Assembly (NCBI RefSeq): GCF_000020505.1
Contig: NC_011027.1
Coordinates: forward strand, 294,001 to 358,000
Reading direction: 5' to 3'
DNA from: Chlorobaculum parvum NCIB 8327
GTDB taxonomy: Bacteria; Bacteroidota; Chlorobiia; Chlorobiales; Chlorobiaceae
DNA: 64,000 bases
Positions within the stretch are counted from its first letter, which is position 1, and each line of letters starts with the position of its first letter. Below are positions 18,886 through 27,205 of this stretch, in pieces. A program made the translations under genes and the position numbers. Below the pieces are notes generated by a model that did no database searches, was not told the DNA's origin, and worked only from the letters and a program-made list of their open reading frames with translations.

Positions 18886-19156
18886 AGAAAGTATTAAAAA
18901 AATCACAGATGATGTAATAGCTATTTTATTAAAGAAAAATGCGGATTACGGTGGTGCAAGTTTTGACTTAGGACTGAATGGGAATATGGTTCATCTTTGG
19001 GATAAAGTAAAACGTTACAAAAGTCTAATTGGCTGTGACAAAAAAGAGCCAAACTTTGAAAGTTTAGAAGATACTTTAAAAGATATTATTGGTTATGCAA
19101 TAATAGGCTTACACATTTTAGATGATGAAACTATAAAAGACAAAATCTATGGATAA
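18878..19156 (+). CDS. Nucleotide modification-associated domain 1 (DUF1599-type) protein
   Basis: 92 residues. The pattern LLKKNADYGGASFDLGLNGN, then HLWDKVKRYKSL and LEDTLKDIIGYAIIGLHIL, matches DUF1599/Nmad1, a small all-helical family related in style to MazG/dUTPase-type nucleotide pyrophosphatases and often found next to modified-base enzymes. A role in trimming or sanitising a modified nucleotide is inference. It overlaps the TS-like gene and the TIR gene by 8 bases each, so translation is coupled. Confidence 0.75.
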   Translation: MNEESIKKITDDVIAILLKKNADYGGASFDLGLNGNMVHLWDKVKRYKSLIGCDKKEPNFESLEDTLKDIIGYAIIGLHILDDETIKDKIYG

Positions 19157-19631
19157 GTCACATAATATCTTTATTAGCCATTATGGGAAAGATGATAAAC
19201 ATGTACAATCTTTAAAAGCAAGACTAAAAGGTCAAGGTTATAATATTCGGAATTTTTCTGTTGACAGCACTAAACATAAAGATGGTAGAACGCCGTCAAA
19301 ACCGGTAATTGAACGTCTCCTTCGTATGAGGATTAACTGGTCAAGTACATTTATTTGCTTGGTCGGCCCAAAAACACATACAAGAGCATGGGTTGATTAC
19401 GAAATTCAAAAAGCTGTAGAGAAAGGCAAACGAATTATTGGTGTTTATACGCATGGTAGTAAAGAAACAGCTCTGTTACCAAAGGGTTTAGAAAAAGTGG
19501 CATCAAATCTTATTGGGTGGAATTCAATCGATAAAATTGGTGAAATTATATCTGGAAAAAATTATCCAATCGAAAATCCAGATGGAAAGGTCATTACAGA
19601 CGCATTTGACAGACCAATAATAAGATGTTGA
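19149..19631 (+). CDS. TIR-domain protein, ThsB-like (DUF1863/MTH538 type)
   Basis: 160 residues. It begins with the TIR strand HNIFISHYGKDDKHVQSLKARL and continues with SSTFICLVGPKTHTRAWVDYEI, where Trp and Glu are in the place of the ThsB catalytic region, then KGKRIIGVYTHG. Such TIR proteins in Thoeris systems sense infection and make an NAD-derived signal. Here no ThsA (SIR2/SLOG) gene is adjacent, and the neighbours are nucleotide-modification genes. Whether it makes, cuts or senses a nucleotide is unknown. Confidence 0.8.
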   Translation: MDKSHNIFISHYGKDDKHVQSLKARLKGQGYNIRNFSVDSTKHKDGRTPSKPVIERLLRMRINWSSTFICLVGPKTHTRAWVDYEIQKAVEKGKRIIGVYTHGSKETALLPKGLEKVASNLIGWNSIDKIGEIISGKNYPIENPDGKVITDAFDRPIIRC

Positions 19632-19634
19632 CAA

Positions 19635-20258
19635 ATGAAGATTTATTCATATATGATTGACCACGATTTTGGGTTGGCACCAAATCCATTTGGACCATAT
19701 TGTACAATTGCTGTTTGTAAACCCAATATCAGGAAAAGCAAAAATCTTAAGATTGGTGATTGGATTATTGGAACAGGTTCAAAATCACTTGAAAAATCTT
19801 CAGGCATTAAGTGCGTTTCAAAACTTATCTATGCAATGAAGATAACTGAAATTATTAAATTAAATAAATATTTTCTAGACCCAAGATTTGAGTACAAAAA
19901 ACCAAATATGAATGGAACTTTGATGACTGTATTTGGTGATAATATCTATTTCCTTGATGAATCAGATAACTGGGCACAACTTGATTGTGCACATAGGAAT
20001 AAAGACGGAATTTATAATGCAGAGCATATAAGAAAAGATATTGGGGGTGAGAATGCCTTGATTTCAGACTTGTTCTATTATTTTGGTCAAAATGCACCTC
20101 AAATACCTGATTATTTAAGTGATGTATGTCATACTACGCAAGGCGTTAAATTTGTGAAACCTGATGAATTAGCAACACAATTTGTTGAATGGTTACAATC
20201 CAATTTTCAAAAAGGCTTGCAAGGTTTACCAATTAGTTGGACTAAATATGAAAAGTAA
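19635..20258 (+). CDS. Nucleotide modification-associated domain 2 (Nmad2-type) protein
   Basis: 207 residues. The N-terminus MKIYSYMIDHDFGLAPNPFG, with CTIAVCKPNIRK and KIGDWIIGTGSKS, matches the Nmad2 pattern as I remember it (conserved D-x-G-x-APNP, C-KP-IR, GDW-GTG). In other genomes this domain sits beside modified-base enzymes; its biochemistry is not established. It begins 3 bases after the TIR stop and overlaps the following gene by 11 bases. Confidence 0.72.
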   Translation: MKIYSYMIDHDFGLAPNPFGPYCTIAVCKPNIRKSKNLKIGDWIIGTGSKSLEKSSGIKCVSKLIYAMKITEIIKLNKYFLDPRFEYKKPNMNGTLMTVFGDNIYFLDESDNWAQLDCAHRNKDGIYNAEHIRKDIGGENALISDLFYYFGQNAPQIPDYLSDVCHTTQGVKFVKPDELATQFVEWLQSNFQKGLQGLPISWTKYEK

Positions 20259-20880
20259 AAACGATATGGATTTATTTAAACTTTACTTTGACGAAAATTT
20301 CAATCTTATTGTGCATATTTCAATATGGCTTGTTGTTTTTGTGATTGTTATATTGCTAGTTTATTTTCTAGTAATAAAAAAAACATACAGGTATAGCCTA
20401 GTAAAACTTGACATTAAGCTGGGCAATGTTGGTTCTGCAGAATTCAGACCTAATAAAACAGATTTACAAATAGCCCATAAAATTTGGACAGAATTAATTA
20501 CAAGAAAAGCGGCAATACCAATAGACAAAGAAAATGATATAATTGAAGAAATATATGATTCATGGTATGCACTTTTTCAAAAAGTTAGAGAATTTATTAG
20601 CGAAGTTCCAGCAGAGTTAATTCGTAAAAATAAAAGCACAAAAGAGATTGTTCGGATAGCAACTCAAACGCTAAATGAAGGTTTACGTCCCCATCTTACA
20701 ATGTGGCAAGCCAGATTTCGAACCTGGAGTTCTGCCAAGAAAGAAAAAGCCATGGATAAAACTCCTCAAGAATTCCAAAAAGAATATCCTCAATATAAGG
20801 ACTTAATTGATGATTTAATGAAAGTAAACACACAGTTAATACAATATGCACAAGAACTGAAGAGGATAATAGAAAAATAA
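20248..20880 (+). CDS. Single-span membrane protein of the island operon
   Basis: 210 residues, not recognised. A strongly hydrophobic segment at about residues 20-42 (ISIWLVVFVIVILLVYFLVI) is followed by basic residues. The cytoplasmic part is mostly helical and charged (IAHKIWTELITRKA; IVRIATQTLNEGLRPHLTMW; final helix to EELKRIIEK-like end). The ATG at 20248 overlaps the previous gene by 11 bases; ATG 20266 is possible. As the last gene of the operon it could be an effector or anchor at the inner membrane. That is inference. Confidence 0.7.
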   Translation: MKSKNDMDLFKLYFDENFNLIVHISIWLVVFVIVILLVYFLVIKKTYRYSLVKLDIKLGNVGSAEFRPNKTDLQIAHKIWTELITRKAAIPIDKENDIIEEIYDSWYALFQKVREFISEVPAELIRKNKSTKEIVRIATQTLNEGLRPHLTMWQARFRTWSSAKKEKAMDKTPQEFQKEYPQYKDLIDDLMKVNTQLIQYAQELKRIIEK

Positions 20881-21200
20881 GTCTCTCGCTATTGTAGGCA
20901 CATTTGTAATTCGCACAAGCCCTTACTAAGTCAAAAATTATAAAAGAGCTTACAATGCCAAAACTAAAAAAAAGTTTTGGCAAAATACGAGAAAAAGGAT
21001 TGAAATAACTAAAGCCCAGCGGGTGACAAAGTGTATAAATCATTGGGTAATGAGTGGTTAATATGAATGTAAGTACATTAAATAAACATTATGGGGGGTT
21101 GCAAGTGAAGTGCTTCGAAATGCCCAACGCATCATACACCAACCGTTATAAAAAAATTGTTTCGTGGCGTGAGATGGATTGCGGTATAGGATATGTAAAA
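20881..21200. other. Right non-coding part of the island
   Basis: 320 bases after the last island gene, AT-rich, with no convincing gene. 20899-20957 resembles 16808-16868 on the left. An inverted repeat AAAACTAAAAAAAAGTTTT lies near 20960-20981. 21117-21155 contains a GCCCAAC...CGTTATA pair that superficially resembles an integron cassette site but does not fit it well. Confidence 0.5.
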
Positions 21201-21245
21201 AGCAAACCCCTAACTAGTTCGCACCGGTTGGGGGTTTCTCGTTTT
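21201..21245 (-). terminator. Hairpin at the right island boundary
   Basis: The arms AAACCCCTAACTAGT and ACCGGTTGGGGGTTT are separated by TCGC. It sits directly after the stop of the minus-strand alpha/beta hydrolase gene and may terminate it. In sequence and orientation it resembles the left boundary hairpin at 16283-16325 (shared core CCGGTTGGGG). Confidence 0.55.
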
Positions 21246-22015
21246 TACAAACTCCGCAAATGCTCCAGCAATATGCCGTTAAACATCGCGGGTTGTTCGA
21301 GGTTCGACAAGTGTCCCGCGTCCGGGATCAGTTCGAGCTTTGAGCCGGGGATGAGGGCGTGCATTTCGGCGGCGGTTTCGGGCGGAGTGACCTTGTCGTC
21401 CATGCCGCAGACGATCAACGTCGGGCAGGTGATTTCGTTCAGCAGCTCGGTCGAGTCCTCGCGCTCGGCGATGGCTCGCATCGCTTCGCTGATCGCTTCC
21501 GGGGTCTGGCGAATGATACCCTGCCGCGTTTTTTCCACCAGCGGCTCGTTCGATTCGTAGGTCTCCGGCGCGAAGAAGTTTGGCACCATCCGCGCGGCGG
21601 CCTCTTCGGCTCCTTTTTCCATCACCACCGTCCGGAACTCCTGCCGCGCGGCCAGCGCTTCGGGTGCATCGGCGTTGGCGCGTGTGTCGCAGAACACCAG
21701 CGAATCGGTCAGTTCGGGGTAGAGGCGGTAAAACGCCATCGCCTGGTAGCCGCCCATCGAGAGGCCGACGACGGTAGCGCTGCTCCAGCCAAGCGCCCGG
21801 ATCAGCCTCGCCAGATCGTGCGCATAATCGTCCATGCTCCAGCCGGGTCTTGACGGTGAGGTGTCAAATCCATAGACGTACGGCGCAATCACCCGGTAGC
21901 CCGATTCGGCCAGCGGAGCGAGCTGGTGCTCCCACATGTCTGCTGAAACCGGGAATGCGTGCAGCAGCAAGACGTTACCGGCATCACCGCCGGTTGAGCC
22001 TGTGAAGGTCAGCAT
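21245..22015 (-). CDS. Alpha/beta-fold hydrolase
   Basis: 256 residues. The nucleophile elbow is GLSMGGY (Ser about residue 97), the oxyanion-hole region is LLLHAFPVSADMW, the acid is in CGMDDKVTPPE and the catalytic His is in IPDAGHLSNLEQP. It resembles the 3-oxoadipate enol-lactonase/arylesterase branch, but the substrate is not predictable. It is 3 bases downstream of the YtxH-type gene. Confidence 0.88.
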   Translation of the reverse strand: MLTFTGSTGGDAGNVLLLHAFPVSADMWEHQLAPLAESGYRVIAPYVYGFDTSPSRPGWSMDDYAHDLARLIRALGWSSATVVGLSMGGYQAMAFYRLYPELTDSLVFCDTRANADAPEALAARQEFRTVVMEKGAEEAAARMVPNFFAPETYESNEPLVEKTRQGIIRQTPEAISEAMRAIAEREDSTELLNEITCPTLIVCGMDDKVTPPETAAEMHALIPGSKLELIPDAGHLSNLEQPAMFNGILLEHLRSL

Positions 22016-22018
22016 GGC

Positions 22019-22342
22019 TCAGTTCTCCTGCGCTTTCGACTGGCCCCGGATGTCGCGAATGATGTCGTTGGCTTCGTCGAGAATCTTGCGGGCTTCGTCG
22101 CGCGCGCTGTCGATGATCTCCTGCGAACGGTGTTTCGCCTCGTTGCTGTAGGCCGTATCGTGCTCAGACTCTTCATACATTTCGGTCGCCCGGTCGATGG
22201 CTCGTTTGACCTTGCCGCTGATAATCATCTGCGTATCCTCGCCCTTGCGCGGAGCGAAAAGCAGCCCCATGATGGTGCCAACAGCCGCGCCGAGAGCGGC
22301 ACCGAAAAACAGCCCCTTGTAGTATTTGTCCTGATTTTCCAT
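22019..22342 (-). CDS. YtxH domain-containing protein
   Basis: 107 residues. A glycine-rich hydrophobic N-terminal helix (GLFFGAALGAAVGTIMGLLF) is followed by APRKGEDTQ, the hallmark of YtxH, then a charged helical tail rich in Glu and Arg. A small inner-membrane, possibly stress-related protein; no defined function. Confidence 0.85.
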   Translation of the reverse strand: MENQDKYYKGLFFGAALGAAVGTIMGLLFAPRKGEDTQMIISGKVKRAIDRATEMYEESEHDTAYSNEAKHRSQEIIDSARDEARKILDEANDIIRDIRGQSKAQEN

Positions 22343-22388
22343 GATCGTGGAGTTGAGTTGAAAAGCTTGATTTCTAATATAACAAAAA

Positions 22389-23801
22389 TTAAGCCCTCAG
22401 GATTTCCAGCACCTCCTCTTCGAGGCCCGCGATTGTTTCGACCAGGTCGTGTCGGCACAACACCCTGAACTTCTTGGTATAGTGCTCGAACGAGAGGATG
22501 AAGTCCGAGCGGAACACCGATTCGCGGAAGTCGTCGAACCGGACGTAGCCGTTCGAGTCCGAAGGCTGAACCATGTGCCGGTGCTCGCTTTTGGTCGGCC
22601 AGACCCGCAGTTCGCGGAAGTCGTCGTAATCGAACACATCTTTCAGCGCGGGCGCGTCGATGAGCACCTCGTGGCCTGCGAGTTTCCGCCCGATTTTTCT
22701 GCCGACCAGTTCGCAGATCTCCAGCTCTTTCTGTTTGCGGCGACGATGGTCGGTGCTGTAGGCAAACCACACGGGATCGGCTTCCATCTCAGGGTCGGTG
22801 TAGGGGCGGATGGTGATGGCGCGTTTGAAGACGCGGCGCTCCTGGATCGCGTCGAGCAGCTCGACTGACGGCAGTCCCAGCCCGCGAATCGCCCGTTCAA
22901 GCTCGTAGAGCACCCGGTCGTCGGAGTTGAAGTAGAACAGCTCGCGCAACTCGCTTGTCGGCAATGCGTTTTCGTCCGCGATGTCCTGCAACAGCCGCCT
23001 CAGCATGGCCGAAAAAATGCGGCTGGTGTGGTGCCAGTAGACGTTGCGCATCATCATGTACTTGGCGAAGAGCAGGCTTTCGAGCGGCGCAATTCCCTTT
23101 TCGGTGATGGCCAGCCGCTGCCGCTCTGGGTCGGGCACGAACGATTCGATGAGCCGCTCGATGTCGATGCTGCCGTACGGAATGTTGCAGTGGTGCGCGT
23201 CGCGCATCAGGTAGTCCATCTTGTCGGGATCGAGCGTACCGCTCACCAGCTTGCCGAGCCGGTGCGCCGTTTTGCCCGCGATGATTTCCGTCACGACGCC
23301 GGGATCGACCTGCCAGTCGTCGTGCAGGATGGCCGCGATGGAGGGCGCACCGTGGTGCTCCTCGTTCAGGAACTGGCCGGTCAGCGATTCGTGGTGCGCG
23401 AACACCGCGCCTTTGGCTCCCGCCGGGGTGATTTCCTCCAGCACGTGCGCGTGCGGGTAGTGGCCGATGTCGTGCAACAGGCAGGTCGCCAGTAGCGTAC
23501 GACAGGTCTCGTCGTCGAACTGCAACCGCTCATCCTGCAATTCAAGCGCCAGCGGGTTGCTCACCATCCGCTGCAAAATCATCTTCATCAGATGATAGAC
23601 GCCGATGGAGTGCTCGAAGCGCGTATGGTTCGCGCCGGGATAGACCTGCTGCGCGAACGAAAGCTGCCGGATGCCCTTGAGCCGCAAAAAAGAGGGATGG
23701 GCGAGAATCTTCTTGAGCGGCGCGCTCAGCGGAATGTGCCCCCAGATTGGGATGCGGATAAACCCGCCCTCGGAGCGGAACAGGAACGGCTCGGCGATCA
23801 T
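22389..23801 (-). CDS. HD-domain phosphohydrolase, dGTPase/SAMHD1-like
   Basis: 470 residues. HD metal ligands are visible in NHTRFEHSIGVYHL and LLHDIGHYPHAHVLEE, with a later DPDKMDYLMRDAHH aspartate. This arrangement is typical of the SAMHD1/YpgQ-dGTPase branch and is usually linked to dNTP hydrolysis. The N-terminal GHIPLSAPLKKILAHPSFLR is also typical. It is on the opposite strand from the island and not part of it. Confidence 0.88.
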   Translation of the reverse strand: MIAEPFLFRSEGGFIRIPIWGHIPLSAPLKKILAHPSFLRLKGIRQLSFAQQVYPGANHTRFEHSIGVYHLMKMILQRMVSNPLALELQDERLQFDDETCRTLLATCLLHDIGHYPHAHVLEEITPAGAKGAVFAHHESLTGQFLNEEHHGAPSIAAILHDDWQVDPGVVTEIIAGKTAHRLGKLVSGTLDPDKMDYLMRDAHHCNIPYGSIDIERLIESFVPDPERQRLAITEKGIAPLESLLFAKYMMMRNVYWHHTSRIFSAMLRRLLQDIADENALPTSELRELFYFNSDDRVLYELERAIRGLGLPSVELLDAIQERRVFKRAITIRPYTDPEMEADPVWFAYSTDHRRRKQKELEICELVGRKIGRKLAGHEVLIDAPALKDVFDYDDFRELRVWPTKSEHRHMVQPSDSNGYVRFDDFRESVFRSDFILSFEHYTKKFRVLCRHDLVETIAGLEEEVLEILRA

Positions 23802-23862
23802 AATGCAGGGGATAGTTATTCTGATTCCAGATCATTCAGGCATCAATAACATGTCGTTTCCT

Positions 23863-23935
23863 CGTCATTCCCGCGAAAGCGGGAATCGAGAATCTGGAAT
23901 AAGCACATAGATTCCCGCTTTCGCGGGAATGACGG
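23863..23935. repeat. ATTCCC-type palindromic repeat pair
   Basis: Two ATTCCCGCGAAAGCGGGAAT-type hairpins facing each other over about 30 bases, the same design as 14652-14721. It lies between the HD-protein gene start and lptB. Confidence 0.8.
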
Positions 23936-24178
23936 ACTGAAATACCACAAGCCCGATGGTGATGCATATTTGGAATTACTCGGTATTGTGAGGCAAGTTA
24001 AGCAGTTGCGCGTTGCGGGCAAAAGGGAAGCTGTGGGATTTTTGGTGAAATCGGGATCGTCCGTCCCTGCCTGTCGGTCTGGCTCGGTCATGTGTCGCGG
24101 TATCGGCATCGAATGTCCACTTCCACCGTCCTTTGTGTCTCTGCTGTCTTTTTCGTCCTTTTTCCGAGCAAAACAAAG

Positions 24179-24206
24179 AAGGGCGGACCCACAGGTCCGC
24201 CCCTAT
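24179..24206. repeat. Dispersed GGGC-GCCC palindromic repeat
   Basis: GGGCGGACC-CACAG-GTCCGCCCC hairpin just after the lptB stop. Together with the preceding 40 bases (around GTCTTTTTCGTCCTTTTTCC) it matches the inverted flank of the 9028 copy, so it belongs to the same interspersed family. It may serve as the lptB terminator. The rest of 23936-24178 holds no evident gene. Confidence 0.65.
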
Positions 24207-24228
24207 CAAACGAAAGCAACTCCTCCCC

Positions 24229-24963
24229 TCAATACCGATCCAGCGTGAACTTTTCACCGAGGTACATCTTGCGGGCTTCGGCGTTGTCGGCGATCTCTTC
24301 CGGGGTGCCCTGCATGAAGATGCTGCCGTCGAAGAGCAGGTAGGCATGGTCGGTGATCGAGAGCGTTTCGTGGACGTTGTGGTCGGTGATGAGCACGCCG
24401 ATGTTGCGCTTGACCAGCCCTTCGACGATCTGCTGGATGTCCTCGACGGCGATTGGGTCGACGCCCGCGAACGGTTCGTCGAGCAGGATGAACTTCGGGT
24501 CGAGCGCCAGGGCTCGGGCGATCTCCGTGCGGCGGCGTTCGCCTCCCGATAGCGCGTAGCCCATGCTGTTGCGGATGTGGGCGATGTTCAGGTCTTCGAG
24601 CATCTGCTCGGTTTTTTCCTGCCGCTCGGCTTTGGAGAGCGTGGTGAATTCGAGCACGCCGAGAATATTCTGTTCGACGGTGAGCTTGCGGAATACCGAC
24701 GCCTCCTGCGGCAGGTAGCCGATTCCTTTGCGGGCGCGCTTGTACATCGGCAGGTGGGTGATCTCCTCCTGGTCGAGCCGCACCTCGCCCGCGTCAGGCT
24801 TCACCAGGCCGACAATCATGTAAAACGTGGTCGTCTTGCCCGCGCCGTTCGGGCCCAGCAGGCCGACAATTTCGCCCTGTTTGACCTCGATGGACGAGCT
24901 TTTAACCACCTCCCGCTTGTTGTAGATCTTCTTCAGATCCTTGCAGCTCAGTATCGAACCCAT
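24229..24963 (-). CDS. lptB: Lipopolysaccharide export ABC transporter ATPase
   Basis: 244 residues. Walker A is GPNGAGKTT, the signature is [17 protein letters not shown], Walker B is [13 protein letters not shown], with DHNVHETL as the switch. The [11 protein letters not shown] segment is typical of LptB, which powers extraction of LPS from the inner membrane with LptFG. Family length is about 240. Confidence 0.93.
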   Translation of the reverse strand: MGSILSCKDLKKIYNKREVVKSSSIEVKQGEIVGLLGPNGAGKTTTFYMIVGLVKPDAGEVRLDQEEITHLPMYKRARKGIGYLPQEASVFRKLTVEQNILGVLEFTTLSKAERQEKTEQMLEDLNIAHIRNSMGYALSGGERRRTEIARALALDPKFILLDEPFAGVDPIAVEDIQQIVEGLVKRNIGVLITDHNVHETLSITDHAYLLFDGSIFMQGTPEEIADNAEARKMYLGEKFTLDRY

Positions 24964-24990
24964 AGCGTTCTCGTCAGAAATTGTGTTTTG

Positions 24991-25341
24991 CTACCCGTAC
25001 CGTTCGGCGAACGCCTCGTCGCTCATCACCAGCAGCAGGATTCCTTCGATGACGCCCACAATGGCAGGAATGCCCGTCCAGCAGAAAAGCAGGTAGATGA
25101 TGCCCCATCCGGTCAGCCCGAGATAGAATTTGTGAATGCCGAGCGAGCCGAGCAGAATGGCGAAGAGCGCCGCAGCAAAACGGTTCCTGCCGCTCGGAGT
25201 TACCGGGCCAAGATTGATGTTGAACGGCGGTGGGCTTTGCCGTACTCCGCACTTCGGGCAGATTTCAGCGTTGGCGCGGATGATGGCGCCGCATTCGGAA
25301 CAGTACTTTTCGTTCGGGCCTTTTTGCGTTTGTTCGTTCAT
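24991..25341 (-). CDS. Zinc-ribbon and TM2-domain membrane protein
   Basis: 116 residues. The N-terminal zinc ribbon YCSECGAIIRANAEICPKCG (two CxxC pairs) is followed by a TM2 domain: NRFAAALFAILLGSLGIHKF, then YLGLTGWGIIYLLFCWTGIP. Two membrane helices. Function unknown. It is 27 bases upstream of lptB in the same direction. Confidence 0.88.
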   Translation of the reverse strand: MNEQTQKGPNEKYCSECGAIIRANAEICPKCGVRQSPPPFNINLGPVTPSGRNRFAAALFAILLGSLGIHKFYLGLTGWGIIYLLFCWTGIPAIVGVIEGILLLVMSDEAFAERYG

Positions 25342-25583
25342 GAGCGAGTCAGCATTTCGATTGGCTCTGCCGGTTTCGGGTGGAGAGCCGATCTGATTTG
25401 AAAATCAATATAACAATCGTCACGACGTTATTGACGTCGAACCGCCGCGCTCCTTGCGATGAGGGTTCATGGGCCTCGCTTGTCGGCATTGGTTTGATGT
25501 TGCTCTGTGGCTTGATATATTTGACGTACCGTTTGTTGTGTATGTGAGAAAGGCAGCATCGAAAACAAAAAGTGGGGGAGGCA

Positions 25584-26411
25584 ATGGAGTCGTTTAATGA
25601 TCGTGCTCATACCGCTGAATCAACTCTTGACCGGCAGTTACAGGGTGAGTACAACGTTGATATTGGTGGGTTTATCCGGCAGGCCTGGGACTTGTTCAAG
25701 CAGGAGCCGGGTAAATTTATCGGCTTTACGCTGGTGCTGTTTGTCGCCAGTATGATCAGCCAGATTATCGGAACCTTGTCTGATCCGGAGGTGTTGACCA
25801 GTCTGTACGGCTACTCTCCAAACCTCTACCTGATAGCTGGTGTGGGGATTGTGCTCTCGATTGTGGTTTCATTATTGCTGGTGCCGTTGTCTGTCGGTAT
25901 GATGATCGCAGGATTCAAAATGCTGTCTGGCCAGGAGCTCAGCTTCAACGATTTTTTTCATGGTTACCGCTATTGGAAACCGTTGGTGCTTCTTTCGGTG
26001 GTCATCGGCATTATCGGGTTTCTTGCGGGTCTCCTTCTGGCGATTCCTCTGATACTGGTTGTGGAGAGTGTGTTCGAGTTGGGAAGTCCGTCAGATATGG
26101 GGATTGTCTTTGGAGGCTTGCTGGGGGTGCTGTATCTGGTTGTGCTGACATTTATTCTCACCGTTTATATCTTTGCCCAGCCATTGATCGTCGACCGTCG
26201 CATGGGGTTCTGGCAGGCGATGGAGATGAGCCGTAAAGTTGTGGTCAAACAGTGGTTCGCCATCTTTGGATTTCTGATGGTGGTCGGATTGCTCAGTATG
26301 CTTGGAGTGCTTGCTCTCCTGGTCGGATTACTGGCGACGATTCCGGTGGCCTATCTGAGCCTTGCGGTGGCCTATCGGGAGATTTTCGGCCTTGAAAGCA
26401 GCGACTGGTGA
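25584..26411 (+). CDS. Multi-span membrane protein, unknown
   Basis: 275 residues. The ATG at 25584 follows GGGGGAGG, so it is preferred to GTG 25572. About six hydrophobic helices (e.g. FIGFTLVLFVASMISQIIG, LYLIAGVGIVLSIVVSLLLV) alternate with short loops, and VDIGGFIRQAWDLFKQEPGKF precedes the first. The layout is like DUF975/YciC-type proteins. No catalytic motif. Confidence 0.75.
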   Translation: MESFNDRAHTAESTLDRQLQGEYNVDIGGFIRQAWDLFKQEPGKFIGFTLVLFVASMISQIIGTLSDPEVLTSLYGYSPNLYLIAGVGIVLSIVVSLLLVPLSVGMMIAGFKMLSGQELSFNDFFHGYRYWKPLVLLSVVIGIIGFLAGLLLAIPLILVVESVFELGSPSDMGIVFGGLLGVLYLVVLTFILTVYIFAQPLIVDRRMGFWQAMEMSRKVVVKQWFAIFGFLMVVGLLSMLGVLALLVGLLATIPVAYLSLAVAYREIFGLESSDW

Positions 26412-26549
26412 TGTGATGGTTTCATCCGCCCGCTGATGCGCTGCACAGTTTGTCGATCATTTTACACGCGTCCATTTTCAAGTCGGCGGGAAAAGCGGTA
26501 AGCTCCGAAACGTTTCTCTCGTTTTCACACACTTAACTGAGCGTTTTTC

Positions 26550-27080
26550 ATGAGAAAAGTCATGTCATATCGGGGCTTGAACCCGGAGATTCACGAGTCG
26601 GTGTTCCTTGCCGACGGTTGCCGGGTTATCGGTGACGTCAAGATCGGCGAGCATTCGAGCGTCTGGTTCAACACGGTCATCCGCGGTGACGTCTGCCCGA
26701 TCACCATCGGTGAAAAGACCAGCGTGCAGGACAACTCGACCTTGCACGTGACGCACGATACCGGCCCGCTGAAGATCGGCAGCAACGTGACCATCGGCCA
26801 TGCCGCTACGCTGCACGCCTGCACGGTCGAGGACAACGTGCTGATCGGCATGAGCGCCACGCTGCTGGATCATTGCGTGGTCGAACCCTGGTCGATCGTG
26901 GCCGCCGGATCGCTCGTCAAGCAGGGCTTCCGCGTGCCGACCGGAATGCTTGTCGCCGGAGTTCCGGCCAAGGTGATCCGCCCGATTACCGATGATGAGC
27001 GGAAGAACATTGCAGAGTCGCCCGAAAACTACGTGCGCTACGTTGCCCATTACCGTGAGGGCGGCTACGAGGGGAGGTAA
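26550..27080 (+). CDS. Gamma carbonic anhydrase-like hexapeptide-repeat protein
   Basis: 176 residues built of left-handed beta-helix hexapeptides (IGDVKIGEHSSVWFNTVIRG, VTIGHAATLHACTVEDN). Candidate zinc histidines are in HVTHD, IGHAATLHA and LLDHCVV, in line with the YrdA/PaaY/CaiE branch. Carbonic anhydrase activity is not guaranteed in this branch. Confidence 0.88.
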   Translation: MRKVMSYRGLNPEIHESVFLADGCRVIGDVKIGEHSSVWFNTVIRGDVCPITIGEKTSVQDNSTLHVTHDTGPLKIGSNVTIGHAATLHACTVEDNVLIGMSATLLDHCVVEPWSIVAAGSLVKQGFRVPTGMLVAGVPAKVIRPITDDERKNIAESPENYVRYVAHYREGGYEGR

Positions 27081-27205
27081 AGGCCGTTACGTTTTGAGGC
27101 GATCTTTCGCTACATTACCATTCATCAAATTCGGCAGTGAGCCGTGAGGATAACGAACTCGTCACGGCTCAGGCTCTCTTCATTCGAACCTTCATTTCAG
27201 TTCTC

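Larger units (their letters stand above)
16283..21245 (+). mobile_element. AT-rich genomic island with a six-gene nucleotide-modification / TIR operon
   Basis: The segment differs sharply from its GC-rich surroundings in base and codon use (Lys, Asn, Ile and Phe codons ending in A/T). It is bounded by two similar hairpins and inserted between aroA and an alpha/beta hydrolase gene, both ordinary chromosomal genes. No integrase or transposase is inside, so the mode of entry is unknown. Confidence 0.75.

Noticed and set aside
21054-21560. 168-codon plus-strand open frame at the right island edge
   Set aside because: Its second half is antisense to the alpha/beta hydrolase gene, and it crosses the boundary hairpin.
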